DNA of 64,000 bases from Algoriphagus sp. (lineage in GTDB: Bacteria > Bacteroidota > Bacteroidia > Cytophagales > Cyclobacteriaceae), in the NCBI RefSeq assembly GCF_029254265.1, contig NZ_JAQWXX010000094.1, positions 1 to 64,000 of the forward strand. The letters are read 5' to 3'. The notes beneath the pieces were generated by a model. That model was given only the letters and a program-made list of their open reading frames with translations. It was not told the DNA's origin and searched no databases. The position numbers were made by a program, and so were the translations under genes. Of the stretch, positions 61,584-64,000 are shown one piece after another (positions within the stretch are counted from its first letter, which is position 1; each line of letters opens with the position of its first letter).

Positions 61584-64000
61584 TTATTCCGCTTTTTCTT
61601 TCTTCTTGACTACAATATTCAGCTCCGAGCCTTCACCGGAATAATCAGCGAGGATGATATCGCCTTCTGAAAGATCTCCTTTCAGGATCTCTTCCGCGAC
61701 AGCATCTTCCAAGTATTTTTGAATAGCCCGATTCAGTGGTCTAGCACCATATTGCTGGTCATATCCTTTCTCTGCCAAAAACTCTTTTGCTTTCTCAGTG
61801 AGTTCTATCTTGTATCCCAAATCAGTGATTCTAGCGAATAATTTACCCAAGCTGATATCAATAATTTTAAAGATATCCTGCTTAGTCAAGGAATTAAACA
61901 CTACTACATCATCCAAACGATTCAGGAATTCCGGACTGAAGGCTTTTTTAAGTGCTGACTGAATGGTGGATTTTACCACATCATCCATATTATCACTCTT
62001 CGCTTTGCTGGAAAAGCCAATCCCTGCTCCAAAATCTTTCAAATCACGAACCCCAATATTGGAAGTCATGATAATGATCGTGTTACGGAAATCCACTTTT
62101 CTACCAAGACCATCTGTCAAGATTCCATCATCCAAAACTTGTAGTAAGATGTTAAACACGTCTGGATGTGCTTTTTCAATCTCATCCAGAAGCACCACCG
62201 AGTAAGGTTTTCTTCTCACTTTTTCTGTAAGCTGACCACCTTCTTCATAACCTACATAGCCTGGAGGCGCTCCTACCAATCTTGATACAGAGAATTTCTC
62301 CATGTATTCCGACATATCGATTCGGATCAGAGAATCCTCTTTATCAAACAGGTAATTTGCAAGCATCTTAGCCAATTCAGTCTTACCTACCCCTGTCGGG
62401 CCAAGAAAGATGAATGAACCAATCGGCTTTTTGGGATCTTTCAAACCCACTCTAGTTCGCTGAATAGCTTTGGTTAACTTCTTAATAGCTTCTTCCTGCC
62501 CGATCACTTTTCCGGCAAGATCAGTATTCATGTTGAGTAGTTTTGCACCCTCTTTCTGAGCAATACGCTTAGCAGGAATACCTGTCATCATTGCGATCAC
62601 TTCAGCTACATTATCCTCTTCTACAGTGAATCGTTTTGATTTGCTTTCTTCCTCCCACTTGTTTTTAGCGTTTTCCAACTGCTCAAGAAGTTTCTTTTCT
62701 TTGTCTCGCAACTGGGCCGCTTCCTCATATTTCTGAGATTTAACAACTCTGTTTTTCTCAATTTTAATATTTTCAACTTCCGCTTCAAGCTTCAAGATTT
62801 CCTCCGGCACATGAATATTGTTGATGTGTACTCTGGCTCCCGCCTCATCCAAAATATCAATCGCTTTATCAGGTAAGAATCGATCCGAGATATATCTATC
62901 CGACAATTTCACACAAGCCTCAATTGCCTCATCTGTATAATTGACATTATGATGATCTTCATATTTATCTTTGATATTATGAAGAATTTGGACCGTCTCC
63001 TCAGGAGTGGTGGCATCCACCATCACCATTTGAAATCTTCTGGCAAGTGCTCCGTCTTTTTCAATGTATTGACGATACTCATCTAATGTGGTAGCTCCTA
63101 TACATTGAATTTCACCCCTTGCTAAAGCTGGCTTAAACATATTTGAAGCATCCAATGAACCTGATGCTCCTCCAGCCCCAACTATTGTATGCAACTCATC
63201 AATGAATAGAATGACGTTTGGAGACTTCTCCAACTCAGTCATTACCGCTTTCATTCGCTCTTCAAACTGACCACGGTATTTTGTGCCAGCAACCAAAGAT
63301 GCCAGATCAAGCGTTACTACGCGCTTGTTAAATAACACCCTCGATACTTTCTTTTGAACGATCCGAAGTGCCAGCCCTTCTGCAATTGCAGTTTTTCCCA
63401 CACCGGGCTCACCGATGAGAATCGGGTTATTTTTCTTTCTTCTAGAAAGAATCTGAGCTACTCGCTCGATTTCTTTTTCACGACCAATGATGGGATCAAG
63501 CTTATCATCCTCCGCCATCTTTGTGAGATCTCTTCCGAAATTATCCAAAACCGGAGTTCTGGATTTCTCCGCTCCTGGCTTGGAAGACCCGGAACCACTT
63601 CCTGATGATCCAAACAATTTTGAACCATCATCATCACCATCTTCTGCTTTAGCACGTGCACGAGGCGAAGCTCCGTCACCTGACATTTCCAGCATTTCCT
63701 TTACCGAATCATAGTTTATTTCAAACTTATTCAAGATTTGAGTGGCGATATTATCCTCGTCCCGAAGGATCGACAAAAGCAAATGCTCCGTTCCGATTAG
63801 TTGGCTTTTGAAAATTTTAGCTTCCAAATACGTGATTTTAAGCACTTTTTCCGATTGACGTGTCAACGGAATATTTGCCATATTTTTCACATTATGATTG
63901 GCTGTACCCTTCACTGCTCGCTCAATCGCATTTCGCAGTTCATCCATGGGTACTCCAAGTTTTTTTAAAATGGAAACAGCTACGCCCTCCCCCTCACGAA
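61584..64000 (-). CDS. clpC: ATP-dependent Clp protease ATPase ClpC (5' end beyond window)
   Basis: Reading the minus strand past the ATG at 63947 continues in frame ([17 protein letters not shown] precedes MDELRNA), so the gene starts beyond 64000 and only its first ~60 residues are missing. It contains the Clp N-domain, AAA1 with [13 protein letters not shown], a UVR-type middle domain ([19 protein letters not shown]) and AAA2 with [26 protein letters not shown] and DVVVFN. ClpC unfolds proteins for ClpP. The C-terminus is lysine rich. It ends at a strong terminator. Confidence 0.95.
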   Translation of the reverse strand, partial: REGEGVAVSILKKLGVPMDELRNAIERAVKGTANHNVKNMANIPLTRQSEKVLKITYLEAKIFKSQLIGTEHLLLSILRDEDNIATQILNKFEINYDSVKEMLEMSGDGASPRARAKAEDGDDDGSKLFGSSGSGSGSSKPGAEKSRTPVLDNFGRDLTKMAEDDKLDPIIGREKEIERVAQILSRRKKNNPILIGEPGVGKTAIAEGLALRIVQKKVSRVLFNKRVVTLDLASLVAGTKYRGQFEERMKAVMTELEKSPNVILFIDELHTIVGAGGASGSLDASNMFKPALARGEIQCIGATTLDEYRQYIEKDGALARRFQMVMVDATTPEETVQILHNIKDKYEDHHNVNYTDEAIEACVKLSDRYISDRFLPDKAIDILDEAGARVHINNIHVPEEILKLEAEVENIKIEKNRVVKSQKYEEAAQLRDKEKKLLEQLENAKNKWEEESKSKRFTVEEDNVAEVIAMMTGIPAKRIAQKEGAKLLNMNTDLAGKVIGQEEAIKKLTKAIQRTRVGLKDPKKPIGSFIFLGPTGVGKTELAKMLANYLFDKEDSLIRIDMSEYMEKFSVSRLVGAPPGYVGYEEGGQLTEKVRRKPYSVVLLDEIEKAHPDVFNILLQVLDDGILTDGLGRKVDFRNTIIIMTSNIGVRDLKDFGAGIGFSSKAKSDNMDDVVKSTIQSALKKAFSPEFLNRLDDVVVFNSLTKQDIFKIIDISLGKLFARITDLGYKIELTEKAKEFLAEKGYDQQYGARPLNRAIQKYLEDAVAEEILKGDLSEGDIILADYSGEGSELNIVVKKKEKAE

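Noticed and set aside
61584-64000. ClpC lacking its N-terminus as a pseudogene
   Set aside because: Codons upstream of the internal ATG remain in frame and match ClpC to the window edge; it is simply cut by the window.

Overview
The window looks like an ordinary chromosomal stretch from a free-living aerobic member of the Bacteroidota. The likely order is Cytophagales, family Cyclobacteriaceae, near Algoriphagus; this placement is an inference from gene content, not from a search. Supporting signs are promoters of the Bacteroidota type (TTTG, 19 bases, TAnnTTTG), the absence of clear Shine-Dalgarno sequences, the long plant/chlamydia-type IspG, an Alternative Complex III plus cytochrome oxidase supercluster, LytTR regulation, OMP_b-brl type outer-membrane proteins and 6-bladed-propeller/small-peptide gene sets.

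Layout. Positions 1-560 hold the 5' end of a probable transposase gene and a repeat-rich non-coding stretch. Positions 566-8860 carry a phosphoesterase, a rhodanese, an aldehyde dehydrogenase, PdhB, a TonB-receptor-like outer-membrane protein and a LytS-type kinase. The kinase's LytTR response regulator is cut by one in-frame stop codon. Positions 9060-23070 carry ffh, a repeat-bearing gap, a YfhO-like membrane protein, a methyltransferase, an FKBP isomerase, an orphan ABC ATPase, a YjbR-like protein, ispG, an SDR enzyme and a 1156-residue outer-membrane protein. Positions 23112-26816 encode a very large sensor kinase.

Positions 26872-43391 form the respiratory supercluster on the minus strand. 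It reads actABCDEF (quinol to cytochrome c), then ctaC, ctaD, ctaA, ctaB, two subunit III genes and subunit IV, then SCO1, a DUF420 protein and a small CxxC membrane protein. A consensus promoter lies just upstream of actA. Together these genes build a complete route from menaquinol to oxygen, including haem A synthesis and copper delivery.

Positions 43756-46534 carry tRNA-Cys, a porin-like protein and rpsA. The rpsA leader can fold into an H-type pseudoknot next to the start codon. Positions 46681-49014 hold the most unusual set: two paralogous secreted four-cysteine micro-peptides, a DUF4221-like propeller lipoprotein and a CGFC lipoprotein, arranged as an overlapping operon. Positions 49228-64000 are mostly housekeeping: an acyltransferase, cystathionine beta-synthase, an ABC exporter pair, pyrB/pyrR, an EVE protein, a PolX whose polymerase site looks degenerate, and clpC, which runs off the right edge.

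No rRNA, CRISPR array, prophage or complete insertion sequence was seen.
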